A stretch of 64,000 bases of DNA, from positions 35,814 through 99,813 of the forward strand of contig JAFEAT010000023.1 in assembly GCA_018266255.1 (NCBI GenBank). Direction: 5' to 3'. Position 1 is the first letter of the stretch; every line of letters starts with the position of its first letter. Positions 16,494-25,295 of the stretch are shown here, piece by piece. Position numbers and translations under genes: made by a program. Below the pieces are notes generated by a model. That model worked only from the letters and a program-made list of their open reading frames with translations. It was not told where the DNA came from and ran no database searches. This stretch comes from Cyanobacteria bacterium SZAS-4 (GTDB taxonomy: Bacteria > Cyanobacteriota > Vampirovibrionia > Obscuribacterales > Obscuribacteraceae).

Positions 16494-18608
16494 CTACGAT
16501 GGGCTGGATGCCAGAGCTTCCAGTCGATCATTTAGCTTTTTTATATCGTTCACAGGGGCGTCGCAAGTGTAGTTCGAGCAGATGTACGCTGTCGGCTTCC
16601 CGTCCAGGGTATGTCGTCCTTCTAAAAGAGGACCGTTTGAACTGTTTGCTTCATTGCTGCAAAGTACCACCTTGTTCGGTAAATAGTGTGCGAATAGGTT
16701 GAATAAGAGTGGCTCTGCATCCGTCTTCGAGTCACTCTTGAACAGGCAAGCAACTTCGGTTTCTTTTGCTAAGTAAAACTCGATCGCGCAGAGGAAGTTT
16801 GAAAATTGATCCGGCACACGTGTCATGAATGGCGAATACAATTTCAACAGTTCAACCGCTCGTTCTTCGTATTGTTTCTTTCCAGTTATCTTTGCCAGTC
16901 GCAACAACCCGAAGACAGCTACTGAGGAGCCCGATGGTATGGCGCCGTCGTAATGGCTTTTCGGTCTGGTGACCAGCTCTTCATGGTCAGCGCTGGTGTA
17001 GAACAAGCCACCATCCTTGGTGTCCCAAAATTGTTCGAGCAAGATGTTGGTCAAGCGTTCAGCTTCTTCAATCCACTTCGGATTTGTGTCTACTTCTGCC
17101 AGATCGAGCAGTGTTTGTACGAAGTAGGAGTAGTCATCTAGATAGCCGTTCAACTTGGCTTTGCCCTGTCCCCAGGTGCGCAACAGTCGACCGTCTTTGA
17201 CGAGATTATTGAAGATGAACTCGGTGGCGCGCATAGCGGCTTCGAGATATTTTGGCTCTTTCAGCACTCGATAGCCTTCGATGAAAGCGGTGATCATCAG
17301 ACTGTTCCAGCTGGTCAGCACTTTCTCGTCACGACCGGGACGGATACGTCTTGATCTCTCTTGCAGTAATTTCTGCGAGCAGCCGCGAACTTTCGTCCAG
17401 AAGTCTTCATGCGACATATTGTACTTCTGAGTCAATTCTTCAGGCGATTTTATGAGATGAAAGATGCTCTTCCCATGCTCGAAATTTCCTTGTTCTGTCA
17501 CGCCAAAAACTTCGTTGAACCATTCTGCATCTGAGCCCAGCACTGCTTTTACTTCGCTTGGCTCCCAGACGTAGAACTTGCCCTCTTCGCCTTCACTATC
17601 GGCGTCCAGGCTGGAGTAAAATCCTCCATCTTCAGTCGTAAGTTCGCGCAGAACGAAATCTAGAATACCGCGGGCAACATCAGCCCAGTAAGTGCGCTTT
17701 GTCAGAAGGAACCCTTCCAAGTACGTTTTGCATAGGAGTGCGTTGTCGTAGAGCATCTTTTCAAAATGAGGCACGAGCCACTGTCTATCGACAGAGTAGC
17801 GAGCAAAGCCGCCGCCGATTTGATCGTGAATGCCACCATAGGCCATTTTGTTCAGGCTCGTGTTGAATATCTCCTCGCATTCTTCTTTGCGTGCGGCACG
17901 CCCTTTGCTGCTCGGAGCGGCGTAGCGCATGGCCAAATTCAAACTGAAAGTATGAGGAAATTTCGGAGCATTGCCGAAGCCGCCCCAAATGTGGTCGAAA
18001 ATTCTGCTTAATTTGTCGGTGCCTAACTCGAGCAGACTCGCGTCTAATTCTGGCTCGACATCAGGTTTTGTGATCTCGTCCATCAAGCGCATATGTCCAG
18101 TTAGTTCATCTGAACTTTTCGCAATTTCATCGCGCTGCTCTTTCCAAGCTTGCGTCAAGCCCATCAGCAGTTTTTTGAAACCAGGAAGTCCATGTCTATC
18201 TTGTGGGGGAAAGTAAGTGCCACCAAAAAACGGTTTTAATTCAGGAGTTAAAAATACAGTCATGGGCCAGCCGCCGTGACCGGTCATCATCTGCACTGCT
18301 TTCATGTAGATTTCATCGAGGTCTGTTCTTTCTTCACGATCGACTTTGATGTTGACGAAGTTTTCATTCATCAGCTTGGCAGTTGCTTCATCTTCGAAAG
18401 ACTCGTGCTCCATCACGTGACACCAGTGACAGGCCGCATAACCAATCGAAAGAAGGATCGGTTTATCTTCTTTTCGGGCTTTGAGCAAAGCTTCCGCACC
18501 CCATGCGTACCAATCGACTGGATTGTAGGCATGTTGCAGCAGGTAAGTACTCGTTTCGTTTACCAATCTGTTCGGTTTGGTTTTACTGCCAGCGCGATCG
18601 GGTTTCAA
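16494..18608 (-). CDS. DUF255 thioredoxin-fold protein (YyaL/SPATA20 family)
   Basis: 704 aa. The N-terminal domain is the thioredoxin-like DUF255 with NRLVNETSTYLLQHAYNPVDW and a CHWC active-site-like motif (60-63), followed by the conserved KVDREERTDLDEIYM and GGWPMTVFLTP. The remainder is an (alpha/alpha) barrel like N-acylglucosamine epimerase/glycosidase folds (GGIHDQIGGGFARYSVD, SSLDADSEGEEGKFYVW). Full length for the family. Biochemical activity is poorly defined. The TTG start is supported by AAGGAG six bases upstream; the preceding glycosyltransferase ends 21 nt away, so the two are probably co-transcribed. Confidence 0.92.
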   Translation of the reverse strand: MKPDRAGSKTKPNRLVNETSTYLLQHAYNPVDWYAWGAEALLKARKEDKPILLSIGYAACHWCHVMEHESFEDEATAKLMNENFVNIKVDREERTDLDEIYMKAVQMMTGHGGWPMTVFLTPELKPFFGGTYFPPQDRHGLPGFKKLLMGLTQAWKEQRDEIAKSSDELTGHMRLMDEITKPDVEPELDASLLELGTDKLSRIFDHIWGGFGNAPKFPHTFSLNLAMRYAAPSSKGRAARKEECEEIFNTSLNKMAYGGIHDQIGGGFARYSVDRQWLVPHFEKMLYDNALLCKTYLEGFLLTKRTYWADVARGILDFVLRELTTEDGGFYSSLDADSEGEEGKFYVWEPSEVKAVLGSDAEWFNEVFGVTEQGNFEHGKSIFHLIKSPEELTQKYNMSHEDFWTKVRGCSQKLLQERSRRIRPGRDEKVLTSWNSLMITAFIEGYRVLKEPKYLEAAMRATEFIFNNLVKDGRLLRTWGQGKAKLNGYLDDYSYFVQTLLDLAEVDTNPKWIEEAERLTNILLEQFWDTKDGGLFYTSADHEELVTRPKSHYDGAIPSGSSVAVFGLLRLAKITGKKQYEERAVELLKLYSPFMTRVPDQFSNFLCAIEFYLAKETEVACLFKSDSKTDAEPLLFNLFAHYLPNKVVLCSNEANSSNGPLLEGRHTLDGKPTAYICSNYTCDAPVNDIKKLNDRLEALASSPS

Positions 18609-18629
18609 CCTGTTCTCCTTTTGTCATGC

Positions 18630-19769
18630 TTACTTGGAAGTGGGTGATGGTGTCAAAACAGCATTGTAGGCTGCGATGGTGCTTTCAACTGTTTGATCCC
18701 ATGTTAGCTTTCTTGAGGTTTCAAGAGCCGCTCTTGATAGTTTTTTAGTCAGTTCCGCATTGTCTATCAATTTTTCCATCAAGGCTGCCAACTCTTGAAC
18801 TTTCAGGTGATCTTCGAGAATCAATGAATCGCTTTCGTCTTTCAAAACCTCGGCCACTCCGCAGACTCTGCTAACAATCGGCACCAGTCCTCGCAGCATT
18901 CCTTCAATTGGAGCCATACCAAAAGGCTCGATTCGTGAAGGCAAAATTATGGACGATGCTTTTTGATAAACCGCGTTCATATCTTTTTGAAAGCCGAGAT
19001 ACTCAACGTGATTGCTCAGTCCCGCTAGCGCTAGTCTGGCTTTGTCGTATGGTTTCATTCTCAAGCCGGCAATATAGAGTTTGAAATCCTTCTTGTTAGA
19101 GACGAGGATCGAACACGCCTGTTGAAGAACGTCGAGACCTTTCTTTCGGTAACCTTTGCCGACGAAGAGGAAATTGAACGTTTTGCCTGGTGCATCAGTG
19201 TCGTGCTGGAGCGCCAAGCCCTCAACTGTGCTAGCTCCAGGATGTGCGATGGCCAGATGCTTTCCATCTAATCCGTAATGATTTTTGAAATCGACCAGGC
19301 AGACATTGGCGGGGAAAATCAAGCACCGTGCCTGGTGGCACAATTCTTTGTCATGCTGCTCTCGTAACTTGTACGCTTGAGACGTGCCGTTTTTGAGAAC
19401 ATTGAGAAGCTGCTCCCACCGTTGTCCGACCTCAGTTAGTCTAAAGACAGTGTGATTGTGGAAAGTGACGACATCGACTTGACTGATGGGAAAGTGTTGA
19501 GAGTGCACTAGATCGAACGGTCCTGAATCGGCTACTGCTGCGCTTGCGACGTGGTAGTAGTGGCGAATTTTATCTGCCTTGTTGGCCACTTTTGGGGGTG
19601 CAGCGAAATTGACAACTTTCAGTCGTTCGTGTTTGTAACCGGTGTCATCTTTTTCGCAGATGACAGTGACGCGGATACCGCGTTCCAAGAGACCTTTGAC
19701 TAACTGAAAAGCGTACAGTTCTAAGCCGCCAAACGGAGAGAACTGCCGCAAGACCATGCCAACGTGCAT
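18630..19769 (-). CDS. Glycosyltransferase family 4 (group 1)
   Basis: 379 aa GT-B fold protein. The N-terminal domain starts MHVGMVLRQFSPFGGLELYA, the usual glycine-rich acceptor loop. The C-terminal domain has FNFLFVGKGYRKKGLDVL and the E-x7-E signature region (SRIEPFGMAPIEGMLRG) that binds the nucleotide sugar. Likely adds a hexose in cell-envelope polysaccharide or glycolipid synthesis; sugar unknown. The ATG at 19769 is preceded by AGGTG; a GTG one codon earlier is possible. Divergent from the flavoenzyme gene. Confidence 0.88.
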   Translation of the reverse strand: MHVGMVLRQFSPFGGLELYAFQLVKGLLERGIRVTVICEKDDTGYKHERLKVVNFAAPPKVANKADKIRHYYHVASAAVADSGPFDLVHSQHFPISQVDVVTFHNHTVFRLTEVGQRWEQLLNVLKNGTSQAYKLREQHDKELCHQARCLIFPANVCLVDFKNHYGLDGKHLAIAHPGASTVEGLALQHDTDAPGKTFNFLFVGKGYRKKGLDVLQQACSILVSNKKDFKLYIAGLRMKPYDKARLALAGLSNHVEYLGFQKDMNAVYQKASSIILPSRIEPFGMAPIEGMLRGLVPIVSRVCGVAEVLKDESDSLILEDHLKVQELAALMEKLIDNAELTKKLSRAALETSRKLTWDQTVESTIAAYNAVLTPSPTSK

Positions 19770-19806
19770 CACACACCTGGTGTACTTTTCGTTCTTGGCG
19801 CTAGAA

Positions 19807-19833
19807 TAAGGCTTACCAAAAGAGAGAGCCTTA
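19807..19833. promoter_or_regulatory. Inverted repeat between divergent genes
   Basis: TAAGGCT (19807-19813) and AGCCTTA (19827-19833) form a perfect 7-bp inverted repeat with a 13-nt spacer. It lies in the 86-nt divergent region between the GT4 gene and the flavoenzyme gene. It could be an operator or a leader hairpin for the flavoenzyme. Confidence 0.3.
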
Positions 19834-19855
19834 ACTCAGTTTCACTCCAAGAAGA

Positions 19856-21010
19856 ATGTCTGAAATCTACGATTGTTGTGTGATTGGCGCAGGTGCAATG
19901 GGAAGCGCTACGGCTTACCACTTGGCCCGCAACGGCAAGAGTGTTCTCTTGCTCGAGCAGTTCGAGGTCGGTCACGAAAACGGCAGCTCGCACGGCAACA
20001 GCCGCGTCTTCAGGCTCTCTTACGAAGACACGTTCTACGTGTCGCTCGCTCGCGCTGCAAAACCCATGTGGCTTGAGCTGGAAGCTCAGTCTAAGCAGAA
20101 GCTCTTCTATCCGACTGGAGGTCTTGATTTAGCTGAGCCGGGCAGCCCTGTCTTCCAAGACTGCATGAAGGCGATGAAGGCTGAAGGTATCGAATATGAG
20201 GTTCTTAACGCTAGCCAAATCCGCTCGCGTTTTCCGCAATTTCATATCAACGATTCAATGATAGGAATTTATCAAGATGACACTGCGGTATTAAATGCGG
20301 TGGAATGTGTCAAAGTTATGGCCAGTCTGGCGTGCAAGAGCGGTGCCGTTCTTAAAGAGAACAGCCCTGTAGTCGGGCTGAAAAATCGAGCTGGAGTGGC
20401 TGAGATTTCCACAGGGGCAGAGAATTATCGAGCGCGCAGCGTTGTTATAAACGCGGGCGCCTGGGCCAACGGCATACTCGCTCACTTGAATTTGCAGTTG
20501 CCTCTGCAGGCGCGCAAAGAGCAGTATCAGTTTTTTGCTGCCCGAGATCCAGACATTTTCAAACCTGGAAAAATGCCTATCTTTTTAGAATATGGATGTG
20601 GTGACACAGACATCATTGGTATGTATGGATTTCCGCTGCTGGAAATGAACGCTGTTAAAGTGGCTGCCCATCAGCGTGGACCTTACATCGATCTGTCTGA
20701 GCGAACTTTCGAACTCGAAGTTGATGGAGCGGCGGACGTCGAGCAGTATGTTCGCCAGAGATTCGGCGACGCGCTCGGTGAAGTGGTGGCATCGAAAACT
20801 TGTTTGTATACGAACACACCAGATCAACATTTTGTCATCGACAAAATACCGGGACACGAGAACATAATTCTCTCGTCACCTTGTTCTGGACACGGTTTCA
20901 AATTCGCCATCGTGATCGGAAAAATGGCAGCCGAACTAGCAACTGAAGGACGGAGCAGCCGTTCGTTATCGCTGTTCGAAATTTCCAGATTGATGGCTGC
21001 TCAATCCTGA
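19856..21010 (+). CDS. Monomeric sarcosine oxidase-like FAD amine oxidase
   Basis: 384 aa flavoprotein oxidase of the DAO superfamily. The dinucleotide motif GAGAMGSATAYHLA is at 11-24 and the SSHGNSRVFR segment at 44-53. C316 lies in KTCLYTNTPDQHFVID, which matches the position of the cysteine that binds FAD covalently in monomeric sarcosine and N-methyltryptophan oxidases. It probably oxidises a secondary N-methyl amino acid to aldehyde, amine and peroxide; the true substrate cannot be read from sequence. The 3' end overlaps the convergent diiron-protein gene by 10 bp. Confidence 0.87.
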   Translation: MSEIYDCCVIGAGAMGSATAYHLARNGKSVLLLEQFEVGHENGSSHGNSRVFRLSYEDTFYVSLARAAKPMWLELEAQSKQKLFYPTGGLDLAEPGSPVFQDCMKAMKAEGIEYEVLNASQIRSRFPQFHINDSMIGIYQDDTAVLNAVECVKVMASLACKSGAVLKENSPVVGLKNRAGVAEISTGAENYRARSVVINAGAWANGILAHLNLQLPLQARKEQYQFFAARDPDIFKPGKMPIFLEYGCGDTDIIGMYGFPLLEMNAVKVAAHQRGPYIDLSERTFELEVDGAADVEQYVRQRFGDALGEVVASKTCLYTNTPDQHFVIDKIPGHENIILSSPCSGHGFKFAIVIGKMAAELATEGRSSRSLSLFEISRLMAAQS

Positions 21011-21708
21011 TTTTTGATCAGTGCGTTCAAGAGTCCATCGTAAAGCAAAACGTTTGCTTCCAAAACGCCTTTCAGCCCATGTTCTACCGCTTTGGCAGCA
21101 TTGTGCTTGTCGATGAAGTATTCGGCCAGCTGAATCGATTCGTCAGTGTGTTCTGCTTCCACTGTCACATGGTCGAACCAGATGTGGTGCTCAAGTTTGA
21201 ATTGACCAAAAGCAACCTGCAACGCCTTGAACTCTTCCAACGCTAAAATTTCAGTGGCTGTAATGGCGCCGGCAGAAACCGCGGCTCTCATGAAACCAGC
21301 TGATGAAGAGGGTTTGGCGTCGTAGTATTTTGTCGCTGTCTGGATGAATTTCCGTGTGCCAACTTCTATTTTTGCAGCCTTGAAGGCATCATCGGTGACA
21401 CCAGCTCGCAGGGCCAGATCTTTCAACTGCCACTGATGCGCTTTACTGTAATCACCGTTGCCATATTCGTTGCGAACATTTTCGAGAATGAAACCAACCG
21501 CAGGCTCGGGCATCAGTGTAACGGCTTTCAAAAGCAGTCGTCGCAGCACAGATGCATGCGCATCGTAGTTGCGCAGAAACGCCGCAACTTGACGAACTTG
21601 CAGTTTTTGGCTGCGCAGATAATCAAACAGTGGATGGTGTGCACACGAATGTGCAAGGGCCAGTTGTTTGATTCGATCTCCGCTTCTTACGCTGACTAAT
21701 GCGCTCAC
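21001..21708 (-). CDS. Heme-oxygenase-like diiron protein (iron-containing redox enzyme family)
   Basis: 235 aa, all-helical, TenA/PqqC-like. Probable metal ligands lie in NVRNEYGNGDYSKAHQWQ (E81, H91) and in HHIWFDHVTVEAEHTDES (H180, E186, H187). This matches the heme-oxygenase-like diiron oxidase/oxygenase (HDO) pattern rather than thiaminase. Substrate unknown. Its GTG start overlaps the trxB stop codon (GTGA), so it is translationally coupled to thioredoxin reductase, which may supply reducing power or merely share expression. It converges on the sarcosine-oxidase-like gene. Confidence 0.75.
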   Translation of the reverse strand: MSALVSVRSGDRIKQLALAHSCAHHPLFDYLRSQKLQVRQVAAFLRNYDAHASVLRRLLLKAVTLMPEPAVGFILENVRNEYGNGDYSKAHQWQLKDLALRAGVTDDAFKAAKIEVGTRKFIQTATKYYDAKPSSSAGFMRAAVSAGAITATEILALEEFKALQVAFGQFKLEHHIWFDHVTVEAEHTDESIQLAEYFIDKHNAAKAVEHGLKGVLEANVLLYDGLLNALIKNQD

Positions 21709-22682
21709 ACGTGACCCACAGGTTCAGCTATTTGTGTTTTTTTTTCCGACTCGGCTTCTTCGGCCTCGATCAGCCATTGTGCTTCAAGCGCTGCCATACA
21801 GCCAGAACCGGCTGCTGTCACCGCCTGACGATAGACCTCATCTTGCACGTCTCCGGCAGCGAACACGCCTTTGATTCTTGTCTTCACGCCGTCAGTTTTT
21901 ATATATCCAGCTTCAGACAGTTCGAGCTCGCCATTTTTGAAAAGGTCTGTGTTTGGTTTGTGTCCGATGGCGATGAAAACGCCGTCTGCTGGTAGGTCTT
22001 TCTTTTCGCCTGTTTTCAGATTCTCGACTGTGATACCAGTCACTTCGCCTTTCGAAACGTCTTTCACGTCAATCAATGCAGAGTCGAGAATGTATTTGAT
22101 TTTTGGATTGTTTTTGACACGGTCGATCATAATTGCCGACGCTCTGAACGTGTCGCGGCGATGGATGATAGTGACGCTGGTAGCAAATCTCGTTAAGAAA
22201 TGAGCTTCTTCAAGAGCCGTGTCACCGCCACCGACTACGAAAACTTCTTTGTCGCGGAAGAAGAAACCGTCGCAAGTGGCGCAGGCCGAGACGCCGTGCC
22301 CCATGAGCTTACTTTCTGATTCCAATCCCAAAAGTTTGGCTGACGCACCTGTGCAGATAAGCAACGTATCAGTAATGATTTCTTCGCCGCTTGTGCGAAT
22401 GGTGAACGGTCGCTTCGTCAAATCAACCGACTCTGCGTTGTCGTAGATAAACTGAGTGCCGAATCTTTCGGCTTGCTTGTGCATCTCTTCCATCAGCTCT
22501 GGACCCTGAATGCCGTCTGGAAAGCCTGGGAAATTCTCTACTTCGGTGGTGATAGTTAGCTGTCCACCGGCCTGCAGCCCCTGAACGACTAGTGGTTCCA
22601 GGTTGGCTCGAGCCGCGTAGATAGCAGCAGTAAGACCCGCCGAACCCGAACCGAGGATGGTTAGCTTCTTTCTAATAGTCAT
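21705..22682 (-). CDS. trxB: Thioredoxin-disulfide reductase
   Basis: 325 aa NADPH-dependent flavoenzyme that reduces thioredoxin. FAD motif GSGSAGLTAAIYAARA at about 11-26, redox centre CATC at 134-137, the NADPH-binding VVGGGDTALEEA, and the C-terminal GVFAAGDVQDEVYRQ. A short extension after the usual end (EAEEAESEKKTQ) is rich in Glu and Lys. Start ATG has GGGAAG upstream. It is the first gene of a two-gene unit with the HDO-family gene. Confidence 0.95.
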   Translation of the reverse strand: MTIRKKLTILGSGSAGLTAAIYAARANLEPLVVQGLQAGGQLTITTEVENFPGFPDGIQGPELMEEMHKQAERFGTQFIYDNAESVDLTKRPFTIRTSGEEIITDTLLICTGASAKLLGLESESKLMGHGVSACATCDGFFFRDKEVFVVGGGDTALEEAHFLTRFATSVTIIHRRDTFRASAIMIDRVKNNPKIKYILDSALIDVKDVSKGEVTGITVENLKTGEKKDLPADGVFIAIGHKPNTDLFKNGELELSEAGYIKTDGVKTRIKGVFAAGDVQDEVYRQAVTAAGSGCMAALEAQWLIEAEEAESEKKTQIAEPVGHV

Positions 22683-22788
22683 CTGTTACTTCCCTGGCAC
22701 TTTTCGCATTTTGCCGACTTTGGCTTAATGTCTACATTTTATGGCGCTAACACTGATATTTCCGCCAGTTTCAGGATTAGTTATAATT

Positions 22789-23703
22789 TCAATTGGATTT
22801 TAATTTTTCGCCGATCGATGAAATCATTGGTCTCAGCCCGTATGGAAGAGTTTCGCGAAACTGTGTGAAGGCATCTAACAGTTTTTCTCGTTCTTCATTT
22901 GACTTGCTAAGAGATTCGTTGGCAAGCGGACTCCCCGTTGCTGCAAGCAAAACTTCCACACGGTGCAAATCGTTCAATTTGCCCAGGATTTGTTGAGCTC
23001 TTACGAGTTGCAGATTGGTCAGCCCGTAGAATTCAACCAGCAGATATCGCCATGCTTTGATGCCAAGCCTCAAAGCATGGAGTTCTTCAGGCGTTTGTGC
23101 AGCGCTTGCCAGCTTGCGCGCGATTTCTTCTTGCGCTTTCACGAAAGGTTCAAGGTGGTTGTAGGCCGAATCGGCGCCACTATTGCCGTTTGATTCAAAA
23201 TCGTGGCGAAGTTTTTCGGGACGCTTGAGGAGGAATGTACTCAAACGCTTGAGCAGTTTGTCTACTTCTAGATTTTTCAGTTCTTTTTTTGTTTTGCGAG
23301 CGATGGATTTACGTTCGTTCAGCCATTTTTCAATGATTTCCTGCGGAGCGTTGAGCGATTCTGCTATTTCTATGTTGACGTCGCAATCTCGCAGAGTGCC
23401 CAAAAGGTGTCTGATCTTCTTCAATTCTTTACCGACTTGCTTGCCATATTTTTTTGTCGACCAGCCATCGGCTTCCAGAACGTTCCAGATGCAATCCCAG
23501 CGTCTCAAAACAACACGTGCTTCGTGCACTCTTTCTGCGCTTGGCTTCTTCGCAAGTTTGCGCAGTGTGCGACTGAGATCGTCATATATGTGGAGCGCTC
23601 TTTGCTGTTCGAACATCAACCACGGACTGCCGTCAAGATGCGGCGGAACTGTTGGTTCAGAGAGGCGTTTTTCGTTGTCGGTCGAATATGTCATCGTCGT
23701 CAT
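22789..23703 (-). CDS. CHAD domain protein
   Basis: 304 aa, alpha-helical and very basic. CHAD features are VHEARVVLRRWD near residue 60, the segment KKIRHLLGTLRDCDV near 95-109, and a second half with ELHALRLGIKAWRYLLVEFY. CHAD domains bind polyphosphate and often localise to polyphosphate granules. No CYTH domain is fused and no polyphosphate kinase lies nearby, so the partner is unknown. Polyphosphate storage is known for some relatives of this lineage, making that role plausible. Confidence 0.85.
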   Translation of the reverse strand: MTTMTYSTDNEKRLSEPTVPPHLDGSPWLMFEQQRALHIYDDLSRTLRKLAKKPSAERVHEARVVLRRWDCIWNVLEADGWSTKKYGKQVGKELKKIRHLLGTLRDCDVNIEIAESLNAPQEIIEKWLNERKSIARKTKKELKNLEVDKLLKRLSTFLLKRPEKLRHDFESNGNSGADSAYNHLEPFVKAQEEIARKLASAAQTPEELHALRLGIKAWRYLLVEFYGLTNLQLVRAQQILGKLNDLHRVEVLLAATGSPLANESLSKSNEEREKLLDAFTQFRETLPYGLRPMISSIGEKLKSN

Positions 23704-23804
23704 TTTTTGAGACTGGTTGGCGATTAGGGGTCCAGATGTGTGAGTTCTCCGGATTACTGTAAGTTCCCGACTTCACTAGAATAATCGATGCAGACATGTC
23801 AGGT

Positions 23805-25088
23805 CTACTTGAGTAAGTCTTTGGAAAGTTCTTTGATTCGTTTCAAAACTAGCTCTTTGCCGCCTCGCGAATAGACAGCATGTGCTCGTTCGACAATTGA
23901 CGGCATCGTCACCTTTTCGAATGCAGGTGTGTGATACGGCGCTCGGCAGAATTTTTTCAGTGGCTGTGCCGATTTCGACCAGTAAAATTCTTTTGCTAAC
24001 TGGCTTGAATTGGCAGCGCATGCATTTTTGAAGGTACCGTCATCAGCCAGTTTCTCGATTGCCGCTGCCCAGCCTGAGATGTCTTCGTAGTCGATCGCGA
24101 TGCCTGCCTGGCGGGCGTCTATCATCTCGGCCAGCTGGTCTCCACCAGTGGTGAGAATCGGCAATCCAGCCCAGAGGTAGTCGAGAATACGCGTGCGGAA
24201 AGAAAACCTTGTTTCGATCAAATCGTAGTGCGCTGAGACCGCCGCATCAGCCTCAAGAAGATAGTTGACGCGTTGTTCGTATGGAATCCACTGCTCTGAA
24301 AAGAACACGCTTTTATTCAGCACACCCAATTCAGCGGCTAGAGATTGTGCTTTCACAGCCATTTGCATGAGCGGCACTTTCGGGTTGGGCGATTTTATTC
24401 CCATAAAAACCAGTTTGATGTCGTCGCGTTTGTGGCTTAGTTGCGACACTGCTTTGATCACCGTAAGCGGGTCAAACCAATCCCAGACGCCGCCTCCCCA
24501 GAGAAGCACGAAGTCTTTGTCAGTAATTTGCTTAAAGTCTGTCCGTAGTCCCTTGCCACTTTTTTCCGGCATTTGCTCTGACAAACCAAAGGCTGCTACA
24601 TCTATCAGTTTTCGCAAGGATGGATCAAACTTGTACATGGCTGGGTCTACGCGTCCAAGCGCGCAAAAACGTCCGATCCAATAATCGCGTTGCCGTTCCG
24701 ATGCGCAGACAAAGAAATCAGCAGTGAGCATATGTTTTTCGAGAACCTGGTGCATCAGCCGATAGCTTGATGATGCCGTTGCCGGGTCGTCTTGATACTG
24801 CACGAGAAGCGAAAAAAGGTATGGGTCGTACAAATCGACAATCAGAAATTTCTCCATTCGTCCCAGGCGCGGATATTGCTTAAGCACGTTCGCTTGGATG
24901 AAGAGCACATCTGCTCGTTGGGCAATTTCCATAAGTTCGCTGCGAGATGCGCCCACGATTACGTGAAACTTATCTGATTCTGTGAGCTGAAATTTATTCT
25001 CGCCGCCGTACGGACTGAACACCGTGATGTCGAACTCGTCATGCATCTGGCGCGCCAGTTCGATCATTCGAATGGCAGGACCCGCCAT
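23805..25088 (-). CDS. Glycosyltransferase family 4, probable non-canonical upstream start
   Basis: GT-B glycosyltransferase. From the first ATG (25088) the product has 427 aa starting MAGPAIRMIELARQMH. In this family that motif normally follows a first beta strand. The missing strand (LLLFITLEPISKS) is encoded in frame just upstream, yet that stretch has no ATG, GTG or TTG before a stop. An ATT codon at 25134-25136 has AGAGAGG five bases upstream and may be the true start. The donor domain shows DFVLLWGGGVWDWFDP and SFRTRILDYLWAGLPILTT. A TATAAT box lies at 25196-25201 on this strand. Sugar and acceptor unknown. Confidence 0.85.
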   Translation of the reverse strand: MAGPAIRMIELARQMHDEFDITVFSPYGGENKFQLTESDKFHVIVGASRSELMEIAQRADVLFIQANVLKQYPRLGRMEKFLIVDLYDPYLFSLLVQYQDDPATASSSYRLMHQVLEKHMLTADFFVCASERQRDYWIGRFCALGRVDPAMYKFDPSLRKLIDVAAFGLSEQMPEKSGKGLRTDFKQITDKDFVLLWGGGVWDWFDPLTVIKAVSQLSHKRDDIKLVFMGIKSPNPKVPLMQMAVKAQSLAAELGVLNKSVFFSEQWIPYEQRVNYLLEADAAVSAHYDLIETRFSFRTRILDYLWAGLPILTTGGDQLAEMIDARQAGIAIDYEDISGWAAAIEKLADDGTFKNACAANSSQLAKEFYWSKSAQPLKKFCRAPYHTPAFEKVTMPSIVERAHAVYSRGGKELVLKRIKELSKDLLK

Positions 25089-25195
25089 GCTCTTCGAAAT
25101 CGGTTCGAGTGTAATGAATAATAATTGGGCGGGAATAGAAGCCTCTCTGGCTCTGATTCTGCAAAGAGCGGGGAAGTCTGTGCTTGGAAGTAACT

Positions 25196-25201
25196 ATTAT
25201 A
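25196..25201 (-). promoter_or_regulatory. Candidate -10 box for the GT4 gene
   Basis: TATAAT on the minus strand, 60 nt upstream of the proposed ATT start of the glycosyltransferase at 23805-25088. No good -35 hexamer at 16-18 nt spacing was found, so this is a partial match only. Confidence 0.3.
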
Positions 25202-25295
25202 TACGGCTCATCGAGGTGCTGACTTCGACGTTACATTAGTAGGTTGTCGAGATTTACTGAAGTACAATCTGTAAAATGTCTGTCTCTGGTTATCC

